From Bacteroidales bacterium (GTDB taxonomy: Bacteria > Bacteroidota > Bacteroidia > Bacteroidales > P3), in assembly GCA_900771365.1 (NCBI GenBank), contig CAAGNU010000073.1, positions 1-22,240 on the forward strand: a stretch of 22,240 nucleotides of DNA, in the 5' to 3' direction. Numbering within the stretch: position 1 is the stretch's first letter; each line of letters begins with the position of its first letter. The position numbers and the translations under genes were made by a program. Below the pieces are notes generated by a model. That model ran no database searches. It saw only the letters and a list, made by a program, of their open reading frames with translations, and was not told the origin of the DNA. Positions 1 through 6,773 of this stretch are shown here, in pieces.

Positions 1-102
1 CCTAATAAAAAAATCAAAAACATATCACATTGAATATCATACACATGAGTACCCCCCCCTAAAAATTAAACATAAAATATGTTCTAAATGAGAAAAAAAG
101 TG

Positions 103-110
103 TAACTTTG
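103..110 (+). promoter_or_regulatory. Bacteroidetes -7 box for the first gene
   Basis: TAACTTTG fits the Bacteroidetes sigma-70 -7 consensus TAnnTTTG, followed by GCA as at the other promoters here. No clear TTTG is present 19-21 bases upstream; instead there is a short inverted repeat ACATA-AAA-TATGT at 70-82. Transcription would start near 116, giving a leader of about 105 bases. Confidence 0.7.
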
Positions 111-129
111 CAGCACGAAAATAATCCAG

Positions 130-190
130 CTGAATGATGGGTTAACGGGTTCTGCCCATTCAGGAGGCAAAAAATGAATTTATAGAACCC
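130..190 (+). promoter_or_regulatory. Structured leader with three-codon uORF
   Basis: Two complementary pairs interlock. CTGAATGATGGG (130-141) can pair with CCCATTCAG (155-163) with a two-base bulge. GGGTTCT (147-153), inside the loop of that hairpin, is the perfect complement of AGAACCC (184-190). Together they would form a pseudoknot. Between the arms lies AGGAGG (162-167), six bases before ATG-AAT-TTA-TAG (174-185), a three-codon ORF. Such a strong Shine-Dalgarno is uncommon in this phylum. Translational or attenuation control of the next gene is an inference; I do not recognise a known riboswitch class. Confidence 0.4.
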
Positions 191-220
191 ACCAATAGAT
201 AATACATATACAACATTATT

Positions 221-1318
221 ATGAAGAAAATACTCATTATTGCACTATTCCTTGCCTGCGTCATGCAGGTGACGGCTCAGGAGCCGAAGAGAGTGCTCTT
301 TATCGGCAACAGCTACACCGATGTGAACAACCTCCCCCAGCTTGTCCAGCAAGTCTCAGAAAGTGCCGGTATGCGGGTGGATTATTCCAGAAACACCCCT
401 GGTGGCTGCACCTTTGAACAGCACTGTACCAACGAGTCTATGCGTCTCATCCAGCAAGGCGGCTGGGACGTTGTAGTGCTCCAAGAGCAGAGTCAGCTGC
501 CCTCCTTCCCGCAGAGCCAGGTGGAACGAGAATGTTTGCCGTTCGCAGCCCAGCTGGTTGATTCAATCTATGCCCATAATCCCGATGGTGAGGCCATGTT
601 CTACATGACATGGGGCCGTCAAAACGGCGACCAGCAGAACGCGGTCTATTTCCCCGTCCTCGGCACCTACGAGGGCATGGATAGTATGCTCTACGAACGC
701 TATATGTTTATGGCGCGTGAGAATGATGCCTCCGTCTGCCCGGTCGGTCGCGTGTGGCGCTATATCCGTAACAACAATCCCGACTTGAACCTCTACGACC
801 GCGACGGAAGCCACCCCAGCATGGAGGGCTCCTATGCCGCGGCCTGTGCCTTCTATACGATGATTTTCCACGAGAATCCCGACCGCATAACCTTCACGGC
901 TGGCCTCGAAGAGTCTGTGGCAGCCTATATCCGCGGGGCGGTTCGCACTGTGGTGTACGACACCCTCGGCTTCTGGCTTCGTCAACCCGCCCCCGACACC
1001 ACGCAGGTGGACACGACCCAGACCGATACGACCCAGACCGACACTACGCAGGTGGACACCACTCAGCTGGGCATCAGCCGTCTCACCAAGTCTGCCTTCA
1101 GCGTCTATCCCAACCCCGCCACCCATTACGTGACGGTACAGGTTGCCGAGGGGGTAGGGGAGGCCCTGCTCTCCGACATCAAGGGTCGTCGCTTGCGCAG
1201 CATCACGCTGCATGAGGGCAGCAATCGCATTGCTTTGGACGACCTGCCTCAAGGTGTATACCTCCTTTCCCTGAAGAACGCGAAGCAGACGGCTGCCATC
1301 CGCATCATGAAGCAATAG
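221..1318 (+). CDS. Secreted SGNH/DUF4886-like hydrolase with T9SS tail
   Basis: The 365-aa protein has a signal peptide (residues 1-20, ending VTAQ). Residues about 24-240 resemble the DUF4886/SGNH-hydrolase fold: GNSYT near residue 30 offers nucleophile Ser31, and DGSH gives the Asp195/His198 pair of the last SGNH block. A linker of five DTTQx repeats (259-283) follows. Residues about 290-365 are a type A T9SS sorting domain (VYPNPA start, LPQGVYLLSL near the end). It is therefore predicted to cross the outer membrane through T9SS and be surface-attached or released. Substrate is unknown; an esterase, perhaps on acylated glycans, is an inference. It has its own promoter and ends 14 bases before the patatin gene, so the two are probably co-transcribed. 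Confidence 0.85.
   Translation: MKKILIIALFLACVMQVTAQEPKRVLFIGNSYTDVNNLPQLVQQVSESAGMRVDYSRNTPGGCTFEQHCTNESMRLIQQGGWDVVVLQEQSQLPSFPQSQVERECLPFAAQLVDSIYAHNPDGEAMFYMTWGRQNGDQQNAVYFPVLGTYEGMDSMLYERYMFMARENDASVCPVGRVWRYIRNNNPDLNLYDRDGSHPSMEGSYAAACAFYTMIFHENPDRITFTAGLEESVAAYIRGAVRTVVYDTLGFWLRQPAPDTTQVDTTQTDTTQTDTTQVDTTQLGISRLTKSAFSVYPNPATHYVTVQVAEGVGEALLSDIKGRRLRSITLHEGSNRIALDDLPQGVYLLSLKNAKQTAAIRIMKQ
995..1069 (+). repeat. 15-bp in-frame tandem repeat (DTTQx linker)
   Basis: Five consecutive 15-base units encode DTTQV, DTTQT, DTTQT, DTTQV and DTTQL. Units differ at third positions, so the array is not freshly duplicated. It forms the spacer between the hydrolase and the T9SS sorting domain. Because 15 is a multiple of three, unit gain or loss would change linker length without breaking the frame. 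Confidence 0.9.
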
Positions 1319-1332
1319 CACCTCTCCGCGTC

Positions 1333-3657
1333 ATGAAGAAGATAGCCTTTGTTGTCGCATTCCTTCTCTCCTGCTCCCTGTTGTGGGCGCAGCAGGGTGT
1401 CCCGTCCCATCAGCGTCCCAAGGTGGGTGTAGCACTGAGCGGAGGTGGCGCAAAAGGTGCCGCGCATATCGGCGTGCTGAAGTACATGGAGGAAATCGGC
1501 ATCCCTGTCGATTATATCTCTGGCACCAGCATGGGCTCCATCATCGGCGGACTCTATGCCTTGGGCTATAAGCCCGACGAAATGGCCGAATTGATTGCCA
1601 ACATGGATTGGAGCAAGTACATGAGCAATAAGGTGGATAGGGCTTTCCAGTCTGCCGCACAGCGCGAGAGAGCCAGCAACTTCCTCTTCACCGTTCCCTT
1701 CGGAACGGGTGAGTTCCAAGAAAAGTCGGGCAGCCTTCTTTCATCGCTTCCGAGTGGCGATATCAACGGTGTCAGCCTCATCAACCTCTTCAGCCGACTC
1801 AGCATAGGGTACAACGACTCTATCGATTTCGCCACCCTCCCCGTGCCTTTCGCTTGCGTGGCCACGGATATCCTCACGGGCGACTCTGTGGTGCTTCGTA
1901 GCGGAAACTTCGCCAAAGCCATCCGCTCCAGCATGGCCATCCCGGGCGTCTTCTCGCCTGTGGAATGGAACGGGCATCTCTTGGCTGATGGTGGCTTGGT
2001 GGACAACTTCCCCGTGGATGTCTGTCTCCACATGGGTGCCGACATCGTGATAGGTGTCGAGCTGGCCGATGAGCTGGTGTGCAGCTCTGACGAGCTGCGG
2101 TCCCTGCCCCAGCAGCTGTCGCAGTATCTGAGTATCGCCGTGAAAGGCAACCGCCATACTCAGCGCGAGATGTGCGAGATCTACATGCACCCCGACATCA
2201 CAGGCTACAATATGCTCAGCTTTTCCTCAGATGCTATTGATACCATGGTGCGCCGAGGCTATGAGTGTGCCAAGGCTCACCGCGATGAGTTCTTGCAGCT
2301 GAAACAGAGGTTGGAATCATACGCCCCTGTTCCAGAACGTTCTGTGCCACGTGCCAGAAACCTTACGCCAGCCGACACCTTTGTGCTGGCTTCCGTGGTC
2401 TATAACGGCGTGACGGGTGAGGAGCAACGTTGGCTGAACAAGAAAGACGGCTTCGAGATAGGCATCCCCATGACGATTGATAAAATCGACAGCGCTGTGG
2501 GCATCCTGAACGGCACAGGCTTCTACTCCAGCATCACGTACAACATCTTTGCCACGGACGAGGAGTACTGGCTCTCCAACCATGTCTATACCGAGGCTCT
2601 GGGCCGTGAGAGCTACAATCTGGTCATTAACCTCGCCTCCGCGGAGCCCCATCTCTTTGCTCTGGGCTTCCGCTACGATTCCGAGGAAAGTGCCTCCCTG
2701 CTGTTCCATTTCGGTTGGAATGAGCAGCGTCTTTCGGGCTTCAAGGTCGGGGTAGACCTGGACTTGAACTATAATTTCCGTGCAGGCGCTAAGTTCTCAT
2801 GGTGCGGCCTTGGCGTGGGAGATGTCAACTTCACCTACGACTACGGCAACAGCAATCTGCGCGTCAGCTCGTTCGACTCTATCTCTACCTCTACCGTAGG
2901 CTGGCTTGTGGACCACCACCTCTTCAGCCTCTACCTCTCCGAATTCCATCTGCGCGAGTTCAGTTTTGCCTGCGGCATAAGCGAGGAGTTCTACTCCAGC
3001 CGCGACGCCTTCTCGCTCAACACCATGCTCTACGAAGGCCTCTTCCGCTTCGACCGTTCCAAAGGCTTCTTCGGCATCTTCCTCCGTGGCCGTTACGACA
3101 ACCTTGACAACACCTATTTCGCCACCAAGGGCACCCTGAACGCCTTTGATGTGGCTTGGCATAACGACAACCAGTCGATGTTCCGCAACTCTGACTCCAG
3201 CTTTGTCGACATCGATTTCAAATTCCAGGCCTATTGGACGCCGTGGTCGCGATTCACCATCATCCCGCAACTCGCTGGGCGTCTGCTCATAGGCAAGAAC
3301 TCGGGATGGTTCGACAACCTCATCGGCGGTGATATGAACGGACGCTATTTGGACCACCAGATGGCTTTCCTCGGACTGAACAACCCCATGTACGTCGGCA
3401 ATTTGGCCGGCATAGCCCGTGTTGATTTCCGATACCGCGTGGCGGAAAAATACTATCTCTCGCTCATCGCTAATTATACAGCCTCAGCCGACCACCTCAA
3501 CCACTTCTATACCGACAATAAGGACTTCCACGATATGCTGGGCCTGGCCATCCAGGTGGCTTACGACTCGCCTATCGGCCCTGTCTCCCTCGACCTGCAT
3601 TGGAACAACTTCACCCACCGTGCAGGCGCATATCTCAACATAGGCCATATCTTCTAA
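1333..3657 (+). CDS. Patatin-like phospholipase with POTRA and outer-membrane barrel
   Basis: The 774-aa protein begins with a signal peptide (about 1-20, ending LWAQ). Residues 30-310 are a patatin domain: oxyanion loop SGGGAKG (36-42), nucleophile elbow GTSMG with Ser66, and DGG with Asp219 as the second member of the dyad. Residues about 344-415 look like one POTRA domain (VYNGVTG followed by LNGTGFYSSITYNI). The rest is rich in alternating aromatic strands, fits a BamA/D15-type barrel and ends in Phe, the usual outer-membrane signal. This order matches type Vd autotransporters such as PlpD. The expected activity is phospholipase A or lysophospholipase; whether the patatin faces outside or the periplasm cannot be read from sequence. 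It follows the SGNH gene by 14 bases. Confidence 0.88.
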   Translation: MKKIAFVVAFLLSCSLLWAQQGVPSHQRPKVGVALSGGGAKGAAHIGVLKYMEEIGIPVDYISGTSMGSIIGGLYALGYKPDEMAELIANMDWSKYMSNKVDRAFQSAAQRERASNFLFTVPFGTGEFQEKSGSLLSSLPSGDINGVSLINLFSRLSIGYNDSIDFATLPVPFACVATDILTGDSVVLRSGNFAKAIRSSMAIPGVFSPVEWNGHLLADGGLVDNFPVDVCLHMGADIVIGVELADELVCSSDELRSLPQQLSQYLSIAVKGNRHTQREMCEIYMHPDITGYNMLSFSSDAIDTMVRRGYECAKAHRDEFLQLKQRLESYAPVPERSVPRARNLTPADTFVLASVVYNGVTGEEQRWLNKKDGFEIGIPMTIDKIDSAVGILNGTGFYSSITYNIFATDEEYWLSNHVYTEALGRESYNLVINLASAEPHLFALGFRYDSEESASLLFHFGWNEQRLSGFKVGVDLDLNYNFRAGAKFSWCGLGVGDVNFTYDYGNSNLRVSSFDSISTSTVGWLVDHHLFSLYLSEFHLREFSFACGISEEFYSSRDAFSLNTMLYEGLFRFDRSKGFFGIFLRGRYDNLDNTYFATKGTLNAFDVAWHNDNQSMFRNSDSSFVDIDFKFQAYWTPWSRFTIIPQLAGRLLIGKNSGWFDNLIGGDMNGRYLDHQMAFLGLNNPMYVGNLAGIARVDFRYRVAEKYYLSLIANYTASADHLNHFYTDNKDFHDMLGLAIQVAYDSPIGPVSLDLHWNNFTHRAGAYLNIGHIF

Positions 3658-3672
3658 CACCCCGAAAGCCTC

Positions 3673-3712
3673 CAAATCTCCAAATCTCCAAATCTTCAAA
3701 TCTTCAAATCTC
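3673..3712 (+). repeat. Octamer tandem repeat before murB
   Basis: Five consecutive 8-base units CAAATCTC/CAAATCTT end two bases before the GTG start of murB, so the array occupies the whole ribosome-binding region. A partial version with two units lies at 4723-4736, just before the next gene. Eight is not a multiple of three, but the array is outside the coding region, so length changes would alter leader spacing rather than frame. Confidence 0.9.
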
Positions 3713-3714
3713 CC

Positions 3715-4710
3715 GTGAATATCAGCAACACTTTTGGTATACCCGCCACAGCCGACCGCTATCTCGAAATCCGTGATGAGGCCGAGCTGCGGTCTCTCCT
3801 CGCGGGCGGCACGCTCAGCCATGCCTCCCTGCTCCTCCTGGGCGGAGGCAGCAACATGGTCTTTGCCCATCATTTCCCCGGCACCATCCTACACCTTGAA
3901 AACAAGGGCATCCGCCTGCTGGAACAGCCCTCTGATGACGAGGACCTCTTTGTTGAGGCTGCGGCAGGCGAGGTGTGGGACGATTTTGTCCACTATTGTG
4001 TCGCTCATGAGTGGCACGGCATGGAAAACCTCACTGCCATCCCCGGCACCGTGGGGGCTTCTCCCGTGCAGAACGTGGGGGCTTACGGTGTGGAAGCCAA
4101 AGATATAATCCATTCTGTGCGAGCCTTCGAGGTGGCCACGGGCAAGGAATGCATCTTCCTTAACGAAGAATGCCGCTTTGCCTATCGCGACAGCATCTTC
4201 AAAGGCGAGTTCAAAGACCAATATATCGTCTGGTCAGTCACCTTCCGCCTTCATCGCACCTTCTTACCCGATGTGCGCTACAAAGCCCTCGCCGACACTC
4301 TCGCAGCTCAAGGCATCACTCATCCCACAGCCGCCCAGCTGTGCGAAGCCATAGCGAAACTGCGTTGGAGCAAGCTCCCGCGTCCTGAGGAGAAAGGAAG
4401 CGCAGGCTCCTTTTTCAAGAACCCCGTCGTGGGCGAGGCTCAGTACCGCGAGCTCATAGCACAGTATCCCGACATGGTGGCCTATCCCGTTGAGGGAGGT
4501 TACAAGCTGGCCGCAGGCTGGCTGATAGAACAGGCTGGCTGGAAAGGCCGTGCTCTCGGACGCTGCGGTGTTTATGAGCGGCAGGCTCTTGTGCTCGTCA
4601 ACCTCGGCGGATGCACGGGTCAGGAAGTCATAGCTCTTGCCGAGGCCGTCACAGCCGATGTGCAGAAGCTTTTCGGCGTAACCCTCCAGAAAGAAGCAAT
4701 AATAATATAA
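3715..4710 (+). CDS. murB: UDP-N-acetylenolpyruvoylglucosamine reductase
   Basis: MurB reduces UDP-GlcNAc-enolpyruvate to UDP-MurNAc with NADPH and FAD, in the cytosolic part of peptidoglycan synthesis. The 331-aa protein matches the usual type I length (E. coli 342). It has the N-terminal NTFGI motif (5-9), FAD-binding GGGSNMV (43-49), IPGTVGASPVQNVGAYG (109-125), YRDS (157-160, the active-site Tyr-Arg), GSAGSFFKNP with proton-donor Ser232, and the C-terminal Glu327. The GTG start is chosen because the protein then begins MNISNTFGI, matching the family; no in-frame ATG lies upstream close by. An octamer repeat replaces a normal ribosome-binding site. It lies 57 bases after the patatin gene and 32 before the next. 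Confidence 0.95.
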   Translation: MNISNTFGIPATADRYLEIRDEAELRSLLAGGTLSHASLLLLGGGSNMVFAHHFPGTILHLENKGIRLLEQPSDDEDLFVEAAAGEVWDDFVHYCVAHEWHGMENLTAIPGTVGASPVQNVGAYGVEAKDIIHSVRAFEVATGKECIFLNEECRFAYRDSIFKGEFKDQYIVWSVTFRLHRTFLPDVRYKALADTLAAQGITHPTAAQLCEAIAKLRWSKLPRPEEKGSAGSFFKNPVVGEAQYRELIAQYPDMVAYPVEGGYKLAAGWLIEQAGWKGRALGRCGVYERQALVLVNLGGCTGQEVIALAEAVTADVQKLFGVTLQKEAIII

Positions 4711-4742
4711 CTGTGAACTGTGAATCTTCAAATCTTCATAAT

Positions 4743-5402
4743 ATGACAACCAACAATATGCAAAATAGTAATCCCAGCCAAGTATGGGACTGGTTCGTGG
4801 CCAACAGCGAGAAGCTGACCATGATGAACGACATCAGCGAGACCGAGTGCCAGCAGCTTCTCGACGAGCTGCAGCACCAGCTCGACATCTACTGCGAGGG
4901 CCTCACCTACGAGATTAGCGAGCAGACCGCCCAAGGTCGCACCATGACCATCAGCGCCGAGGGCGACTTCGACCTTTTCCGCTATGTGGTGGAACTTGTC
5001 GACAACGCCCCCGATGTGGACTGGTGGGAGTTTGTGGCTTTCAAGCAGCCCAAGGGCAAAGCCCTGAGGGTCACCTTTGACAAGTACCATTTCGATACTG
5101 CCAAGATGGCCTTCATGCAGCTCGAATGCGAGGAAGAACCCGACATCGTGGGCCTCCGTGTCGCTTTGCCCGACCTCCCCGTCAACTACCGCCCCCAGGA
5201 GGGCAACCCCGACGACGAAGACCTCCTCGTGGGCGCGTATGTGACCCTCGAAGCACTGCTCGGCGAGTTCGACTGCACCACGCTCATCGGATACCTTGAG
5301 CTCTGCCCCATGCCCAAAGAGCCCTTCAAGGCTGGCTTCAAGCCCCTCGACGACCTCCCCGAGTTCATTGAGTGGTTCAAGGCCTCCCGCTCCAAGGAAT
5401 AG
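4743..5402 (+). CDS. Conserved-looking acidic cytosolic protein
   Basis: The 219-aa protein has no signal peptide or membrane segment and is strongly acidic. Residues about 12-100 carry a recognisable but unnamed pattern: WDWFVANSEKL, then a short helix, YCEGLTYEI, TISAEGDFDLFRYVVELVD, and WWEFVAFKQP. I have an impression of similar Bacteroidetes proteins of unknown function but cannot assign a family. The open frame extends upstream to 4611 inside murB; the ATG at 4743 is preferred because it avoids a 100-base overlap and follows the murB stop by 32 bases. A pair of CAAATCTT-type units sits in that gap. It is probably the last gene of the murB transcript, since a strong hairpin terminator follows 29 bases later. 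Confidence 0.8.
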   Translation: MTTNNMQNSNPSQVWDWFVANSEKLTMMNDISETECQQLLDELQHQLDIYCEGLTYEISEQTAQGRTMTISAEGDFDLFRYVVELVDNAPDVDWWEFVAFKQPKGKALRVTFDKYHFDTAKMAFMQLECEEEPDIVGLRVALPDLPVNYRPQEGNPDDEDLLVGAYVTLEALLGEFDCTTLIGYLELCPMPKEPFKAGFKPLDDLPEFIEWFKASRSKE

Positions 5403-5431
5403 ACGGCAGCGCATAGCCTTGCACAGCCAAC

Positions 5432-5470
5432 AACAGTAGTCCGAAGCCCTCCATCCCGGACTACTGTTTT
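5432..5470 (+). terminator. Intrinsic terminator, perfect 12-bp stem
   Basis: AACAGTAGTCCG (5432-5443) and CGGACTACTGTT (5457-5468) are perfect complements around a 13-base loop, followed by TTTT. It closes the SGNH-patatin-murB-acidic protein cluster. The flanking AA on the 5' side could give weak function on the other strand. Confidence 0.85.
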
Positions 5471-5675
5471 ACGTATCATGCCAAACGTCCTGCACGCACC
5501 ATTAGACTCGCTCGACTCATTCGATTTATTCGATTCGCAGAAGCCATATCCAGGGCGTGTGCCTTCGGCTGTACGCAATGGGAGGAAACCTGCTTCAAGG
5601 AATGTGGCTCTCGGCTGGAACTTAAGGGGAAAGTCGCTCATGCTTTCTTGAAATTTCTATGGCATGGTGCGTTAT
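5471..5675. other. Non-coding, TCGA-rich segment
   Basis: No supported gene. At 5505-5535 there is a cluster of TCGA-containing words (CTCGACTCATTCGATTTATTC). The 13-mer TCGACTCATTCGA (5512-5524) occurs inverted at 18602-18614 near the second copy of the 245-bp repeat. A 151-codon minus-strand open frame running back into the upstream gene has no start context and an unlikely composition. Confidence 0.55.
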
Positions 5676-5920
5676 GATATTTTAAGACTCCGAAGCCCAA
5701 ATGTTAAATCCCGGGCTCCGTCTTTCGCAGAAACGCACAATTTTCGCAGAAAGCTCTATCCATCTCCGCCCCAGCTACATAGAGGCTTTGCCGAACCTTC
5801 GCCATTTTTTCGCCTGTAGAGCGAAGGTGGGGCGAAGGTGGAGCGAAGCTACGGCGGAGCTTTGCCGAGGCTTTGGAAAGGCTCTGCTGAATGTTAAAAT
5901 CGAGTCGGGTTTTAACATTT
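5676..5920 (+). repeat. Dispersed 245-bp repeat, copy 1 (MITE-like)
   Basis: This stretch aligns without a gap to 18173-18419. Shared blocks sit at identical offsets: GATATTTTAAGACT (offset 0), CTATCCA (80), AGCTACATAGA (97), GCGAAGG (145), GTTAAAA (217) and TTTTAAC (234). Near-terminal inverted repeats are visible: 5699-5718 (AAATGTTAAATCCCGGGCTC) against the complement of 5902-5920. The interior contains CCTTCGCC/GGCGAAGG arms (5796-5803 and 5831-5838) and short direct GCGAAGG repeats. It encodes no believable protein. A non-autonomous mobile element or a structured RNA family are both possible. Confidence 0.75.
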
Positions 5921-6445
5921 CTGCTCTCGCTGATGTTCTAAGGGTGTTTTGTGGCAGGTGGGCGATAGGTTTCGTCGGTGTTGCTTTGCCTCGGCATGGC
6001 GCTTGAGCAGGTTCGGCTGTGTCCTTGTATGGCGCAATGTTGCAAATCCGCCACAAGAGAAACTTCGTCTGAAGCGTGAGCAGGCTATCCTAAACCGACA
6101 AATATGGTATTGAGTGGATTTGCGTAGAATAAAGGTTTAGTGTATTGGTTATTAATTATATACTTATTTATTGAAAAATATGCTCCGATACACCTGCAAT
6201 AAGTCCCCCAAGGCAAACAATCAAAGGTGGGGTGCGTGACGCTCATAAGGTGACGGCCATCACCGTTCGTGGGAATGTCCTGATATGAGGTATTGGAAGG
6301 CGCCCTGAAATGTCGGGGTGAGGTCTTGGTCATGCTATGGCAAGACTGCTGACGGCCATGTAGCCTCTATTAATGACGCCAGAGGCTGCTCTATTGTATG
6401 CCATCCTCTTGCAAGGTCATCCCCATACGCGGATAATCATTTTTT
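5921..6445. other. Non-coding intergenic region
   Basis: I find no supported gene. A minus-strand open frame (6085-6333) has no promoter or leader and low-complexity Asn/Tyr/Ile runs in its C-terminal half. A small hairpin GGTGA-CGGCCA-TCACC lies near 6248-6263. The segment may hold remnants of other repeats, but nothing within this window matches it. Confidence 0.5.
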
Positions 6446-6476
6446 TTTGCTATGTGAGAAAAAAGTCGTATCTTTG
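6446..6476 (+). promoter_or_regulatory. Complete Bacteroidetes promoter for the PKD lipoprotein operon
   Basis: TTTG (6446-6449), a 19-base spacer, then TATCTTTG (6469-6476) matches the Bacteroidetes -33/-7 consensus closely. Transcription would start near 6483, giving an unusually long leader of about 290 bases. Confidence 0.8.
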
Positions 6477-6480
6477 CATT

Positions 6481-6773
6481 CGGATATTGCGAGAGAAATA
6501 TCCGAAGAGAGTGCGTTTAAGCTTTGTTCATCAGCCATAGAACCTGGACAGTTCACAAGGAAAAAGATGAAGCGGAGGCTGTAAATGCTCCCAATGGTAT
6601 AATATTGATATACATCAGTGTGCGCCATAGTGGAGCAATCTACCTTGCCTTATTTTTCTTTTTCGGGGAGTCCAGGCCCTATGGTTGGAAATAGGGTACG
6701 AAATGGGTGGCTCCACTTTCTTGTTTTGTGTAACAAATTAGCGTCTCCGAGCCGTCAGACACACAAAAAAAAC
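6481..6773 (+). promoter_or_regulatory. Long structured 5' leader (possible cis-regulatory RNA)
   Basis: A hairpin CGGATAT/ATATCCG (6481-6487 and 6498-6504) sits at the presumed transcript start. Further down, three stems are nested one inside another: AGTGGAGC/GCTCCACT (6629-6636 and 6710-6717), TTTCG/CGAAA (6661-6665 and 6699-6703), and CCCTAT/ATAGGG (6677-6682 and 6691-6696). A T-rich run (6650-6663) lies between the outer and middle stems. The 3' end is unstructured and A-rich before the ATG. The open frame continues upstream to 6618, but that reading lacks a signal peptide start. I cannot name a known riboswitch; a separate small RNA is an alternative. Confidence 0.5.

Noticed and set aside
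5186..5641. 151-codon minus-strand ORF
   Set aside because: It overlaps the end of a supported gene and crosses a strong terminator hairpin; its composition is typical of antisense frames.
5701..6006. 101-codon plus-strand ORF
   Set aside because: It lies over the 245-bp repeat; copy 2 does not keep this frame, and there is no promoter or plausible leader.
6085..6333. 82-codon minus-strand ORF
   Set aside because: No promoter or leader is seen and the product has no domain I recognise; it may be repeat-derived sequence.
6618..6773. 52-codon upstream extension of the PKD lipoprotein
   Set aside because: The extension would bury the lipoprotein signal and lies in structured leader sequence; the ATG at 6774 fits better.
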